Below, one piece after another: positions 8,303 through 16,685 of a DNA stretch of 64,000 bases. The first letter of the stretch is position 1, and each line of letters opens with the position of its first letter. The translations under genes were made by a program, and so were the position numbers. The DNA lies in assembly GCA_017849435.1 (NCBI GenBank), contig JAFIGY010000015.1, positions 124,001 through 188,000 on the forward strand, in the 5' to 3' direction. Source of the stretch: Chitinophaga niabensis (lineage in GTDB: Bacteria; Bacteroidota; Bacteroidia; Chitinophagales; Chitinophagaceae). Under the pieces are notes generated by a model, which made no database searches, was not told the origin of the DNA, and worked only from the letters and a program-made list of their open reading frames with translations.

Positions 8303-9322
8303 ATGAAGAAAAAAGTCTCACTGAAAGATATTGCCAGAGAAGCAGGCGTTTCTGCCGCACTGGTATCTTATGTGTTGACGAACAAAGCGGAGAAAGCGAG
8401 AGTGGGGAAGGATATTGCAAAGAAGATCCGGCAGATCGCCCGGAAGTTAAACTATCAGCCCAACCACATCGCACGCAGCCTGAAGAGCGGCCGATCCTAT
8501 ACCATCGGTCTGGTGGTGGCGGATATCTCCAACCCTTTCTTCGGGAATATTGCCCGTACCATTGAAGATGAAGCAAAGCGGAACAACTATACCGTGATCT
8601 TCGGCAGTTCCGATGAGAATGCGGAGAAATCCTGGTCCCTGATTAATGTACTGCTAAACCGGCAGGTAGACGGACTGATCATAACGCCCACGGAAGGATC
8701 GGAGCAGCAGGTGAAACAGCTGAAAGCGATGAATGTGCCGTTTGTGCTGATCGACCGGTATTTTCCGGCCATTCCCTCCAATCATGTCATCATCAACAAT
8801 TTCGAATCCGCCTATCAGGCCGTACAACATCTGATACAAAAAGGCAGAACAAGAGTAGGGATGATCGCCTATAAAACTTCGCTGGATCATATCAATGAAA
8901 GGAAACGCGGATATAGGGAAGCCCTGCGGGATCATGATCTGCTGGGAAAGAACAACCGCCTGAAAGAGGCCCGGTACTCGCACCTGAAAACCGATGTGCA
9001 TGCTGCCATTGATCAGTTATGTACCGGCCGCAAACCTGCCGATGCATTATTCTTCGCCACGAACAGCCTTGCGATAGAAGGTCTGAAATATATTAATGAA
9101 CTGGGTATCCGTGTGCCGGAAGAACTGGCCATCGTAAGCTTTGACGAGGGAGAGGCATTCGACCTGTTCTATTCTCCCGTTACATTTGTGCGGCAGCCCA
9201 TCCTGGATATGGGCAGGGAAGCAGTACGGGTACTGCTGGAGCAGATGGGAGACACAAAGAAAGATACCGCACAGATTTCCATAGATGCAGAACTGGTGAT
9301 CAGAAGATCATGCGGTAGCTGA
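8303..9322 (+). CDS. LacI-family transcriptional regulator of the D-arabinan locus
   Basis: 339 residues. The N-terminal helix-turn-helix (VSLKDIAREAGVSAALVSYV, residues 5-24) and hinge (NYQPNHIARSLKSGRSYTIG) are canonical, followed by a periplasmic-binding-protein-like effector domain (residues 62-330, with VDGLIITPTEG and IRVPEELAIVSFDE). It would bind the 18-bp palindromes at 8273, 9363, 23859 and 26627 and be released by a sugar or pathway intermediate. D-arabinose or a derivative is the inferred effector. It is transcribed in the same direction as the catabolic genes but has its own operator, and a second operator lies between it and them. Confidence 0.92.
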   Translation: MKKKVSLKDIAREAGVSAALVSYVLTNKAEKARVGKDIAKKIRQIARKLNYQPNHIARSLKSGRSYTIGLVVADISNPFFGNIARTIEDEAKRNNYTVIFGSSDENAEKSWSLINVLLNRQVDGLIITPTEGSEQQVKQLKAMNVPFVLIDRYFPAIPSNHVIINNFESAYQAVQHLIQKGRTRVGMIAYKTSLDHINERKRGYREALRDHDLLGKNNRLKEARYSHLKTDVHAAIDQLCTGRKPADALFFATNSLAIEGLKYINELGIRVPEELAIVSFDEGEAFDLFYSPVTFVRQPILDMGREAVRVLLEQMGDTKKDTAQISIDAELVIRRSCGS

Positions 9323-9362
9323 TGCAGGATCGACGTAACGGTCCTGTTCCCGGAATACATCG

Positions 9363-9380
9363 TGCTTAAACGATAAAGCA
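9363..9380 (+). promoter_or_regulatory. LacI-family operator of the GH172/catabolic operon
   Basis: TGCTTAAACGATAAAGCA, two mismatches from the perfect palindrome, both in the right half. It lies 34 bases before the GH172 start, in the 92-base gap after lacI, and would control the seven-gene run 9415-17960. Confidence 0.65.
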
Positions 9381-9414
9381 ACCAAATAACGGCTTTTTAA
9401 AATTGACACGCTAT

Positions 9415-10551
9415 ATGAAAAAACTGCTCCTGCTAACATTTGCTGTATGCCAGGTACTGGCCGCTGCGGCACAACAGAAGTTCAACGGGCTTGAGATGAA
9501 CATCGGTAATCTCTACCGCCTCTCTGATGCCCGTACCCGTTCTATCAGTCCCGAGAATTTTACCGGCGAACCCGGCAAAGGCGGCACGGCCACACTGGAA
9601 CAGGGCGCTGCCCGCCACGCGGCCCGCGAGCTGGGCCAGGGCTGGAAAGTGAGCCCCTTTATTGTGATTGAACCGGGGAAAACATTTACGCTGGCGGAAA
9701 TTACAGGTTCCGGCGCGATCCAGCATATTTGGATGACCCCCACCGGCAACTGGCGCTATTCTATCCTCCGGTTTTATTGGGACGATGAAACCACTCCATC
9801 CGTGGAAGTGCCGGTAGGCGATTTCTTCGCCATGGGATGGGGAGAATACGCGCAACTGAATTCCCTGGCCATCTGTGTGAATCCCGGCAGCGCCTTTAAC
9901 TGTTACTGGACGATGCCCTTCCGCAAAAAGTGCCGCATCACCATGGAGAACATCAACACGGATAAAATGACGCTCTATTACCAGATCGACTATACGCTGA
10001 CGAATGTACCGGAAGATGCAGGATATTTTCATGCGCAGTTCCGCCGCAACAATCCCGTGAAAGGCGGATCGTTCACATTGCTGGACGGCGTGAAAGGGAA
10101 AGGCCAGTACGTGGGTACTTACCTGGCCTGGGGTGTGAACAATAACGGCTGGTGGGGAGAAGGCGAGATCAAATTCTTCATGGACGGTGACGATAAATTC
10201 CCGACCATCTGCGGCACGGGTACGGAAGACTATTTCTGTGGCTCTTACAACTTCGATGTAAAAGGCCGGTATACGGAATTCTCCAATGCTTACACAGGAT
10301 TGCCACAGGTGATTCGTCCGGATGGATTATATAAATCACAACAACGCTTCGGCCTTTACCGCTGGCATATCATGGATCCCATCCGCTTCGAAAAGGAGCT
10401 GAAGGTGACCATCCAGGACCTCGGCTGGCGCAGCGGCGGACGTTATCTCCAGCAACAGTCGGATATCAGCAGCGTAACATTCTGGTATCAGCGTGAACCG
10501 CATGCGCCTTTCCCGCAACTGCCGGCAAAGAACGAACTGGAAGTCAACTAA
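9415..10551 (+). CDS. GH172 (DUF2961) glycosidase, probable exo-D-arabinofuranosidase
   Basis: 378 residues from the ATG at 9415; a TTG 12 bases earlier is a poorer start. Signal peptide KLLLLTFAVCQVLAAAA. The body is a single DUF2961 domain: GSGAIQHIWMTP near 97-108, FYWDDETTPSVEVPVGDFF near 118-137 and ICGTGTEDYFCGSYNF near 262-277, the last holding the acidic TEDY motif of the family. GH172 includes difructose-dianhydride enzymes and exo-alpha-D-arabinofuranosidases. The D-arabinose catabolic genes that follow favour the second. It acts outside the cytoplasm, on imported or surface oligosaccharides. First gene of the operon; the dehydrogenase starts 11 bases after its stop. Confidence 0.85.
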   Translation: MKKLLLLTFAVCQVLAAAAQQKFNGLEMNIGNLYRLSDARTRSISPENFTGEPGKGGTATLEQGAARHAARELGQGWKVSPFIVIEPGKTFTLAEITGSGAIQHIWMTPTGNWRYSILRFYWDDETTPSVEVPVGDFFAMGWGEYAQLNSLAICVNPGSAFNCYWTMPFRKKCRITMENINTDKMTLYYQIDYTLTNVPEDAGYFHAQFRRNNPVKGGSFTLLDGVKGKGQYVGTYLAWGVNNNGWWGEGEIKFFMDGDDKFPTICGTGTEDYFCGSYNFDVKGRYTEFSNAYTGLPQVIRPDGLYKSQQRFGLYRWHIMDPIRFEKELKVTIQDLGWRSGGRYLQQQSDISSVTFWYQREPHAPFPQLPAKNELEVN

Positions 10552-10562
10552 CCATACAAGAT

Positions 10563-12128
10563 ATGCATCAACAGGAGTTAACCGGGTTGCAGTTGATCGG
10601 CAACAGCTTTTCCGCAGCGGGCACACAAACTTTTCAGGCGTTCGCGCCGCTGCAACAGCAATGGCTCCCGCAAACTTTCCGGGAAGCCACAGCAGAAGAA
10701 ATAGATACCGCTGTAAAGCTGGCTGCCAGGGCATTTACAACGTACAAAAAAGTACCCGCCACACAGCGGGCCGCTTTTCTGAATACCATCGCCGATAACA
10801 TCATAGCGGCCGGCGATGTTTTGCTTGAGACTGCTTCCGCCGAAAGTGGCCTGCCGCTGGCAAGGCTGCAGGGGGAGCGCGATCGCACTACAGCGCAGCT
10901 GCGCTGGTTTGCCAGCCTCATCACGGAGGGTTCATGGGTGAATGCAAGAATAGACACCGGTATGCCGGATGTCAGGCAGATGCAGATCCCGGTCGGCGTC
11001 ATCGGCATATTCGGGGCCAGTAATTTTCCGCTGGCATTTTCCGTAGCCGGTGGCGACGTCGCCTCCGCACTTGCCGCAGGATGTACCGTAGTATTCAAGG
11101 CGCATCCCGCCCATCCGCACACTTCCCACATTGTAGCCTCCGCCATTCGCGATGCCGTGATCGGCACAGGCATGCCGGAAGGTGTATTCTCACTGCTGCA
11201 CAGCACCTCCCATGAAACAGGGCATCAGCTTACGGTACATCCCCTCGTTTCCGCGATCGCTTTTACGGGCTCCTTCCGGGGCGGAAAAGCGTTGTACGAC
11301 GCGGCCACCCGAAGGGAAACGCCTATCCCGGTGTATGCGGAAATGGGCAGCGTGAATCCTGTTTTCTTCCTGCCGGGGATACTGAAAGAAAAAGGAACAA
11401 CGCTGGCGGAACAGTTCCTCCAGTCCGTCACACTCGGCGTGGGACAGTTCTGCACCAATCCCGGCATTTTTGTTACAACGAAAGATACCGCCGCGGATGT
11501 GTTTGTTGCCGGTCTGCAACAACACATCGCCGGCATGCCTGCGGGTTACATGCTCACACCGGGCATCCTTCAGGCATACAACAACGGCATAGCAACACTG
11601 CAACGCGAGGGAGCACAGCTCCTGGGCGCCGCACCCGGCGCTGCACAGCAGGCATCCCCTTATCTTTTGCAGATCAGTGCGGAGAAAGCACAGGAACATC
11701 CTTCGCTGTGCCATGAAGTGTTCGGTCCTTCCACCTTACACATCAGCGCCAATACCCGCGATGAGCTGTACAAGCTGGCCGGGGCAATGGAAGGGCAGCT
11801 CACCGCTACGGTACATGGCACGGAAGAGGATCTGCGGGAACATGCGGAACTGCTGGACATCCTCCGGGAGAAGGCAGGCCGACTGATCATCAACGGTTTT
11901 CCTACAGGCGTTCCCGTTAATCATGCCGTTGTGCACGGCGGCCCCTGGCCGGCCACCACACCGGCAGCGGGCACATCCGTAGGGACGATGGCCATTTACC
12001 GGTTTACGAGGGGGCTGTGCTTCCAGGGGTTCCCCGCTTATCTGCTGCCGCCTGAATTACAGGATGAAAATCCCTTGAATATCTGGCGGCTCGTCAACGG
12101 GAAGTTTTTGAACGATACTAACATCTGA
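10563..12128 (+). CDS. 2,5-dioxovalerate (2-oxoglutarate semialdehyde) dehydrogenase
   Basis: 521 residues, aldehyde dehydrogenase superfamily. Catalytic residues are in place: Asn154 in GASNFPL, Glu260 in YAEMGS and Cys297 in GQFCTNPG. The long form and the GQFCTNPG / GSVNPVF context match the class III 2-oxoglutarate-semialdehyde dehydrogenases of sugar-acid pathways rather than general ALDHs. Predicted reaction: 2,5-dioxopentanoate plus NAD(P)+ to 2-oxoglutarate, the last step of oxidative pentose breakdown, delivering carbon to the TCA cycle. Cytoplasmic. It sits between GH172 and the sugar dehydrogenase. Confidence 0.88.
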   Translation: MHQQELTGLQLIGNSFSAAGTQTFQAFAPLQQQWLPQTFREATAEEIDTAVKLAARAFTTYKKVPATQRAAFLNTIADNIIAAGDVLLETASAESGLPLARLQGERDRTTAQLRWFASLITEGSWVNARIDTGMPDVRQMQIPVGVIGIFGASNFPLAFSVAGGDVASALAAGCTVVFKAHPAHPHTSHIVASAIRDAVIGTGMPEGVFSLLHSTSHETGHQLTVHPLVSAIAFTGSFRGGKALYDAATRRETPIPVYAEMGSVNPVFFLPGILKEKGTTLAEQFLQSVTLGVGQFCTNPGIFVTTKDTAADVFVAGLQQHIAGMPAGYMLTPGILQAYNNGIATLQREGAQLLGAAPGAAQQASPYLLQISAEKAQEHPSLCHEVFGPSTLHISANTRDELYKLAGAMEGQLTATVHGTEEDLREHAELLDILREKAGRLIINGFPTGVPVNHAVVHGGPWPATTPAAGTSVGTMAIYRFTRGLCFQGFPAYLLPPELQDENPLNIWRLVNGKFLNDTNI

Positions 12129-12134
12129 TTTTTT

Positions 12135-12917
12135 ATGGAGCTGGGTTTAAAAGACAAGATCATTATTGTAACCGGCGGCGCCAAAGGCATCGGAGCAGCC
12201 ATCACTGCAACGCTCGCACAGGAAGGTGCTTTCCCGGTGATCATCGGCAGAAGCGAAGAAGATAACAACACGCAACTGGAAAATATCCGCAAAGCTGGCG
12301 GCGATGGCTGGCAGGTAGTGGCGGAACTGACGGAACCGGAACAATGCAGCAGGGCAGTGAAGGCCGTTGCGGAGAAATTCGGGAAGATAGACGGATTGGT
12401 GAACAATGCGGGGATTAACGACAGCATAGGGCTGGAAAAAGGCTCCTATGAAACGTTCATGCAGTCCCTGCACCGTAACCTGATACATTACTACCTCATT
12501 GCACATCACGCATTGCCTTATCTGAAGAACAGCAAAGGAGCGATCGTGAACATCAGTTCAAAAACGGCGGAAACCGGCCAGGGTAACACATCTGCATACG
12601 CCGCCGCAAATGGCGGACGCAACGCGCTCACGCGGGAATGGGCAGTGGAACTGCTTCCCTACAGCATCCGTGTGAATGCGATCGTGGTAGCGGAAGCCTG
12701 GACGCCGCTGTACGAGAACTGGATCAACACCTTCCCGGACCGGGAAGCGAAACTGACCGGCATCGTGCAAAAGATACCGCTGGAAAGAAGGATGACCACG
12801 CCGGAAGAAATAGCGCACATGGCCGCTTTCCTGTTATCCGGGCGGTCGAGCCACACCACCGGGCAACTGATTCATGTGGATGGCGGGTATGTGCATCTGG
12901 ACAGAGCATTGGTGTAA
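12135..12917 (+). CDS. SDR sugar dehydrogenase, L-fucose/D-arabinose dehydrogenase type
   Basis: 260 residues, short-chain dehydrogenase fold: TGGAKGIG nucleotide loop (13-20), NNAG (90-93), catalytic Ser near 142 and Tyr155. Whole-length similarity is to L-fucose dehydrogenases, down to the C-terminal SSHTTGQL...VDGGY.HLDRAL. L-fucose and D-arabinose share configuration at C2-C4, and enzymes of this type accept both. Predicted reaction: D-arabinose to D-arabinonolactone. Odd point: the YxxxK motif reads YAAAN, so the lysine that lowers the tyrosine pKa is Asn159 (codon AAT at 12609). Starts 6 bases after the preceding stop. Confidence 0.82.
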   Translation: MELGLKDKIIIVTGGAKGIGAAITATLAQEGAFPVIIGRSEEDNNTQLENIRKAGGDGWQVVAELTEPEQCSRAVKAVAEKFGKIDGLVNNAGINDSIGLEKGSYETFMQSLHRNLIHYYLIAHHALPYLKNSKGAIVNISSKTAETGQGNTSAYAAANGGRNALTREWAVELLPYSIRVNAIVVAEAWTPLYENWINTFPDREAKLTGIVQKIPLERRMTTPEEIAHMAAFLLSGRSSHTTGQLIHVDGGYVHLDRALV

Positions 12918-12929
12918 ATATCAACTTAT

Positions 12930-14561
12930 ATGCAACAAACAGTTTTACAAATACACCCGGATGATAACGTGTGGGTCGCATTGCAGGATATTCCCGCAGC
13001 CACCCGCGTGAGTCCTGGAGGGCACACCGTGGAAACCTTAAAGGCTGTTCCTGCCAAACACAAGATCGCGGCACAACGCATCCGCAAAGACGCGCCGGTA
13101 ACAATGTACGGCGTACTGGTGGGAAAAGCGAATGAAGATATTGAAACGGGCGACCTGATCACCACGAAGAATATCCGGCATGCATCCGGGCAATTCGCCG
13201 TGAAAGAAGAACGGAATACCATTTGGGCGGCGCCTGACGTATCCCGCTGGAAAGATCGAACATTCATGGGATACCACCGTTCTGACGGACGGGTAGGCAC
13301 CGGTAATTACTGGGTGATCCTGCCGCTGGTGTTCTGTGAGAACAGGAACGTGCAACTGCTGCACGAAGTACTGGTAAAGGAGCTGGGATACCGCAAACGG
13401 GATGCCTACGAAGAAATGCTGCAGCAACTGTTGCATGATGCGCAGGGAAAAGGCGGGGATGCGCGCAGGAACGATGCAGGCACCGATGGTAAAGCATTTC
13501 CGAATATCGACGGGATCAAGCTGTTGACACATACGATGGGCTGCGGCGGCACCAAAGAGGATGCGCGCGCTTTATGCGGATTGCTGGCAGGTTATATCAC
13601 ACATCCCAATGTAGCAGGCGCTACGGTGCTAAGCCTGGGTTGCCAGAATGCGCAGATCGATATGCTGAAGGAAGAGATCGCCAAAAGAGTGCCGGGGTTT
13701 GACAGGACGGTGATTTACCTCGAGCAGCAGCAGATCGGTTCTGAAAAAGAATTGATGACACAGGCCCTGCAGCGCACGTTCGAAGGTTTGACACAGGCCA
13801 ATAGTATGCAACGTCAACCTGCGCCATTGAGCAAACTTTGCATCGGGATGGAATGCGGGGGGTCGGACGGATTTTCCGGGATTTCCGCCAATCCCGCAGT
13901 GGGCCTTGTGTCCGATATCCTCGTGGCATTGGGAGGTTCCGTGATCCTGTCCGAGTTCCCGGAATTATGCGGAGTGGAACAGGAGTTGAGTGATCGTTGT
14001 GTCAGCACGGACCTGGCCACCCGTTATGTGCAGTTGATGCGGGATTATGCGAAACGTGCGGAGGCGGTGGGTTCAGGGTTCGATTCCAATCCTTCCGCCG
14101 GTAACATCCGCGATGGATTGATCACGGATGCGATCAAATCTGCGGGCGCTGCCAGGAAAGGCGGTTCTTCTCCCGTAACGGATGTGCTGGACTATCCGGG
14201 CCGGGTGTCAAAACCCGGACTGGCACTGCTTTGCACACCCGGCAGTGATGTGGAATCCACTACCGCTGAAGTAGGAGCGGGCGCCAACGTTGTGTTGTTC
14301 ACAACAGGACTTGGTACACCTACCGGCAATCCTGTTACGCCCGTTATCAAACTATCCACCAATAGTAAACTGGCCGGTAAGATGCCGGATATCATCGATC
14401 TGGATACCGGCTCCATTATCAGCGGGGAAGCATCCATTGCAGAAGTGGCGGACCACATCCTCGACCTCGTGATCGCCGCAGCCAGCGGCATGTACACAGC
14501 CAAAGCGCAGTTGCTGGAGCAGGACGATTTTATCCCCTGGAAGCGGGGCGTCTCTTTATAA
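12930..14561 (+). CDS. UxaA-family dehydratase, probable D-arabinonate dehydratase
   Basis: 543 residues. An N-terminal SAF-type domain (about 1-90) is followed by the large UxaA/GarD catalytic domain, with THTMGCGGTKEDAR near 195-208, SLGCQNAQIDM near 232-242, GMECGGSDGFSGISANPAVG near 310-329 and VGAGANVVLFTTGLGTPTGN near 447-466. Family enzymes are iron-dependent and dehydrate aldonates such as D-altronate to 2-keto-3-deoxy acids. D-altronate and D-arabinonate have the same C2-C4 configuration, so in this operon D-arabinonate to 2-keto-3-deoxy-D-arabinonate is the inferred step. Altronate or a related hexonate remains an alternative. Confidence 0.8.
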   Translation: MQQTVLQIHPDDNVWVALQDIPAATRVSPGGHTVETLKAVPAKHKIAAQRIRKDAPVTMYGVLVGKANEDIETGDLITTKNIRHASGQFAVKEERNTIWAAPDVSRWKDRTFMGYHRSDGRVGTGNYWVILPLVFCENRNVQLLHEVLVKELGYRKRDAYEEMLQQLLHDAQGKGGDARRNDAGTDGKAFPNIDGIKLLTHTMGCGGTKEDARALCGLLAGYITHPNVAGATVLSLGCQNAQIDMLKEEIAKRVPGFDRTVIYLEQQQIGSEKELMTQALQRTFEGLTQANSMQRQPAPLSKLCIGMECGGSDGFSGISANPAVGLVSDILVALGGSVILSEFPELCGVEQELSDRCVSTDLATRYVQLMRDYAKRAEAVGSGFDSNPSAGNIRDGLITDAIKSAGAARKGGSSPVTDVLDYPGRVSKPGLALLCTPGSDVESTTAEVGAGANVVLFTTGLGTPTGNPVTPVIKLSTNSKLAGKMPDIIDLDTGSIISGEASIAEVADHILDLVIAAASGMYTAKAQLLEQDDFIPWKRGVSL

Positions 14562-14581
14562 ACCTTTGTAAACAATTCCCG

Positions 14582-15820
14582 ATGATGAAAAATAAACTGA
14601 TACCTATTTCCCTCCTTGCCTGTACCATCGCCTGTAACAATGCAACGAACAGGCAGCAGGAGAAAGAGAACAAACCTGTCAATTTTGGCGAAGATGTTAC
14701 TTTCCTGCAAAAGCATTTACAGAATGTAGTGGTACTGCAGCATGAGAACGACAGCAGCAGCCGGGTGGTGGTTACCGGTGATTACCAGGCGAGGGTTATG
14801 ACCAGCACTACCGGTGGCAGAACCGGCAAAAGCTACGGATGGATCAACTATGATCTTGTTGCTTCCGGCAGGTATGCGCCGCATATCAATGCTTTCGGCG
14901 GTGAAGAGCGTTTCTGGCTTGGACCGGAGGGTGGACAGTATGCGTTGTTCTTTCCCCCCGGCAAACCGTTTGAGTTTGAGCACTGGCAAACACCCGGACT
15001 GATCGATACCGCGCATTACCGCGTGAGATCACAATCCTCCACTGCCATCACTTATGAGCAGGCCGGGGCGGTACAGAACTACAAAGGCACCCATCTTAAA
15101 TTGAATATCACCCGAACGATCCGTCTGCTGGATAACAGTACGATAGCGGGTAAGCTGGGATTTGCTCTGCCCGGGGGACTTCGCGGTGTTGCTTACGAAA
15201 CAGAGAACACCATTGCGAATGCGGGAGACAGCACCTGGCAGGAGCAAAATGGATTGATGAGCATCTGGCTGCTCGGTATGTTCAAGCCTTCCGGCAAAAC
15301 CGCCATCATAGCGCCGTTCCGGAAAACAGACAATGCCCGTCAGTTGATCACGGATGATTATTTCGGTAAGATCGCTGCGCAAAACCTGCAGGTGAAAGAC
15401 AGTCTGCTATTCTTCCGGGCAGACGGTAAGGCCCGTGGCAAGATCGGGCTGGCGCCGCTGGTGGCAAAGCCCGGGGCAGGAAGTATTGACCTGGAGAATA
15501 ATATCCTCACGGTATTGTATTACGACGTGGTGCCGCAGGGCCGGTATGTGAACTCCAAATGGGAGCAACAGAAGGAGCCGTTTAAAGGTGACGCCGTCAA
15601 TTGTTACAACGATGGTCCGTTGAAAGACGGCAAGCAGCTGGGCCCATTCTACGAAGTAGAATCCTCCTCCGACGCGCGTGCGCTTAAACCCGGTGAATCC
15701 CTCACCTACCGCCAGGTAACCATGCACTTTGAAGGAGACCGCAACGCCCTGGAAGCCCTGTCGAAACAGTTATGGCATTTATCCCTGGAAGAAGTACAAC
15801 AATTTCTGAACAACAAATAG
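14582..15820 (+). CDS. Lipoprotein of the DUF6786 type, possible mutarotase-fold protein
   Basis: 412 residues. The N-terminus IPISLLACTIACNN is a lipoprotein signal (Cys near residue 18-19). INAFGGEERFWLGPEGGQYA near residue 100 is the hallmark of a Bacteroidota family I associate with DUF6786; the beta-rich content and this motif suggest a galactose-mutarotase-like sandwich, but I cannot verify the fold. Being periplasmic or surface-anchored, it might interconvert anomers or bind released sugar before transport. It lies inside the arabinose operon, between the dehydratase genes, so a role in the same pathway is likely. Confidence 0.5.
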   Translation: MMKNKLIPISLLACTIACNNATNRQQEKENKPVNFGEDVTFLQKHLQNVVVLQHENDSSSRVVVTGDYQARVMTSTTGGRTGKSYGWINYDLVASGRYAPHINAFGGEERFWLGPEGGQYALFFPPGKPFEFEHWQTPGLIDTAHYRVRSQSSTAITYEQAGAVQNYKGTHLKLNITRTIRLLDNSTIAGKLGFALPGGLRGVAYETENTIANAGDSTWQEQNGLMSIWLLGMFKPSGKTAIIAPFRKTDNARQLITDDYFGKIAAQNLQVKDSLLFFRADGKARGKIGLAPLVAKPGAGSIDLENNILTVLYYDVVPQGRYVNSKWEQQKEPFKGDAVNCYNDGPLKDGKQLGPFYEVESSSDARALKPGESLTYRQVTMHFEGDRNALEALSKQLWHLSLEEVQQFLNNK

Positions 15821-15826
15821 CGCATT

Positions 15827-16681
15827 ATGGAGATCATTCGCATTTATAAAATTTCGGAAGGATTGCTGGTGGCTTACCGCGGTCAGTATTATCTTGAAAA
15901 GCAAAGCTGGAACGGATTTGTGAACAGGAAGGGATTGTTTCAACATATTGTTGCGGAGCTGCAGGAGAGAACACCGTTGAAAAGTACAGAAGCGGAAACG
16001 CTGCTGAAAAATGAATTGACGGCTCCGCTGGATACGCAGGAAGTATGGGCGGCCGGCGTAACGTATTACCGTAGCCGCACGGCGCGGATGGAAGAATCCG
16101 AAGTATCAGGCGGCGCTACTTTTTACGATAAGGTATATGTGGCCGAGCGGCCGGAGCTTTTCTTCAAAGCCACAGCCCGCCGTGTTTCCGGGCATGGGCA
16201 AACGGTATACATCCGGAAAGATTCTTCCTGGGACGTACCGGAACCGGAACTCACGCTGTTCATCAGCAGTGAAGGTTCAATAGAAGGATATACAGTAGGG
16301 AACGACATGAGTTCCCGCAGCATAGAAGGGGAAAATCCCCTGTACCTTCCACAGGCAAAGATCTATGAAAAATGTGCCGGGCTGGGCCCCTGCCTGATGG
16401 TGCCGGATGGTCCCATTCCGTCGGACACGCATATCCGCATGTCTATTTACCGGAACGGGGAGATATTGTATGCAGATAGCGTGCAGATCAGCCAGATGAA
16501 ACGCAGCCATCAGGAGCTGGCAGATTTCCTGTTCCGGGGCTGTGCTTTCCCGGAAGGCTGCTACCTGATGACGGGCACCTGTCTCGTGCCGGATAACGAC
16601 TTCACCCTGCAGGAGAACGACCGGGTGGAGATCAGTATCGATCATATCGGCACACTGGTCAATCATGTACAAAAATTCTAG
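15827..16681 (+). CDS. kdaD: 2-keto-3-deoxy-D-arabinonate dehydratase (KdaD, FAH family)
   Basis: 284 residues, fumarylacetoacetate hydrolase fold. Metal-binding and family-specific motifs are clear: [10 protein letters not shown] near 135-144 and [20 protein letters not shown] near 156-176; the [12 protein letters not shown] element is characteristic of the archaeal KDA dehydratase of the D-arabinose pathway. The N-terminal small domain (1-75) is also as in KdaD. Predicted reaction: 2-keto-3-deoxy-D-arabinonate to 2,5-dioxopentanoate with loss of water, the substrate of the aldehyde dehydrogenase three genes upstream. This gene fixes the pathway as a pentose route. Starts 6 bases after the preceding stop. 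Confidence 0.85.
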   Translation: MEIIRIYKISEGLLVAYRGQYYLEKQSWNGFVNRKGLFQHIVAELQERTPLKSTEAETLLKNELTAPLDTQEVWAAGVTYYRSRTARMEESEVSGGATFYDKVYVAERPELFFKATARRVSGHGQTVYIRKDSSWDVPEPELTLFISSEGSIEGYTVGNDMSSRSIEGENPLYLPQAKIYEKCAGLGPCLMVPDGPIPSDTHIRMSIYRNGEILYADSVQISQMKRSHQELADFLFRGCAFPEGCYLMTGTCLVPDNDFTLQENDRVEISIDHIGTLVNHVQKF

Positions 16682-16685
16682 CCTT

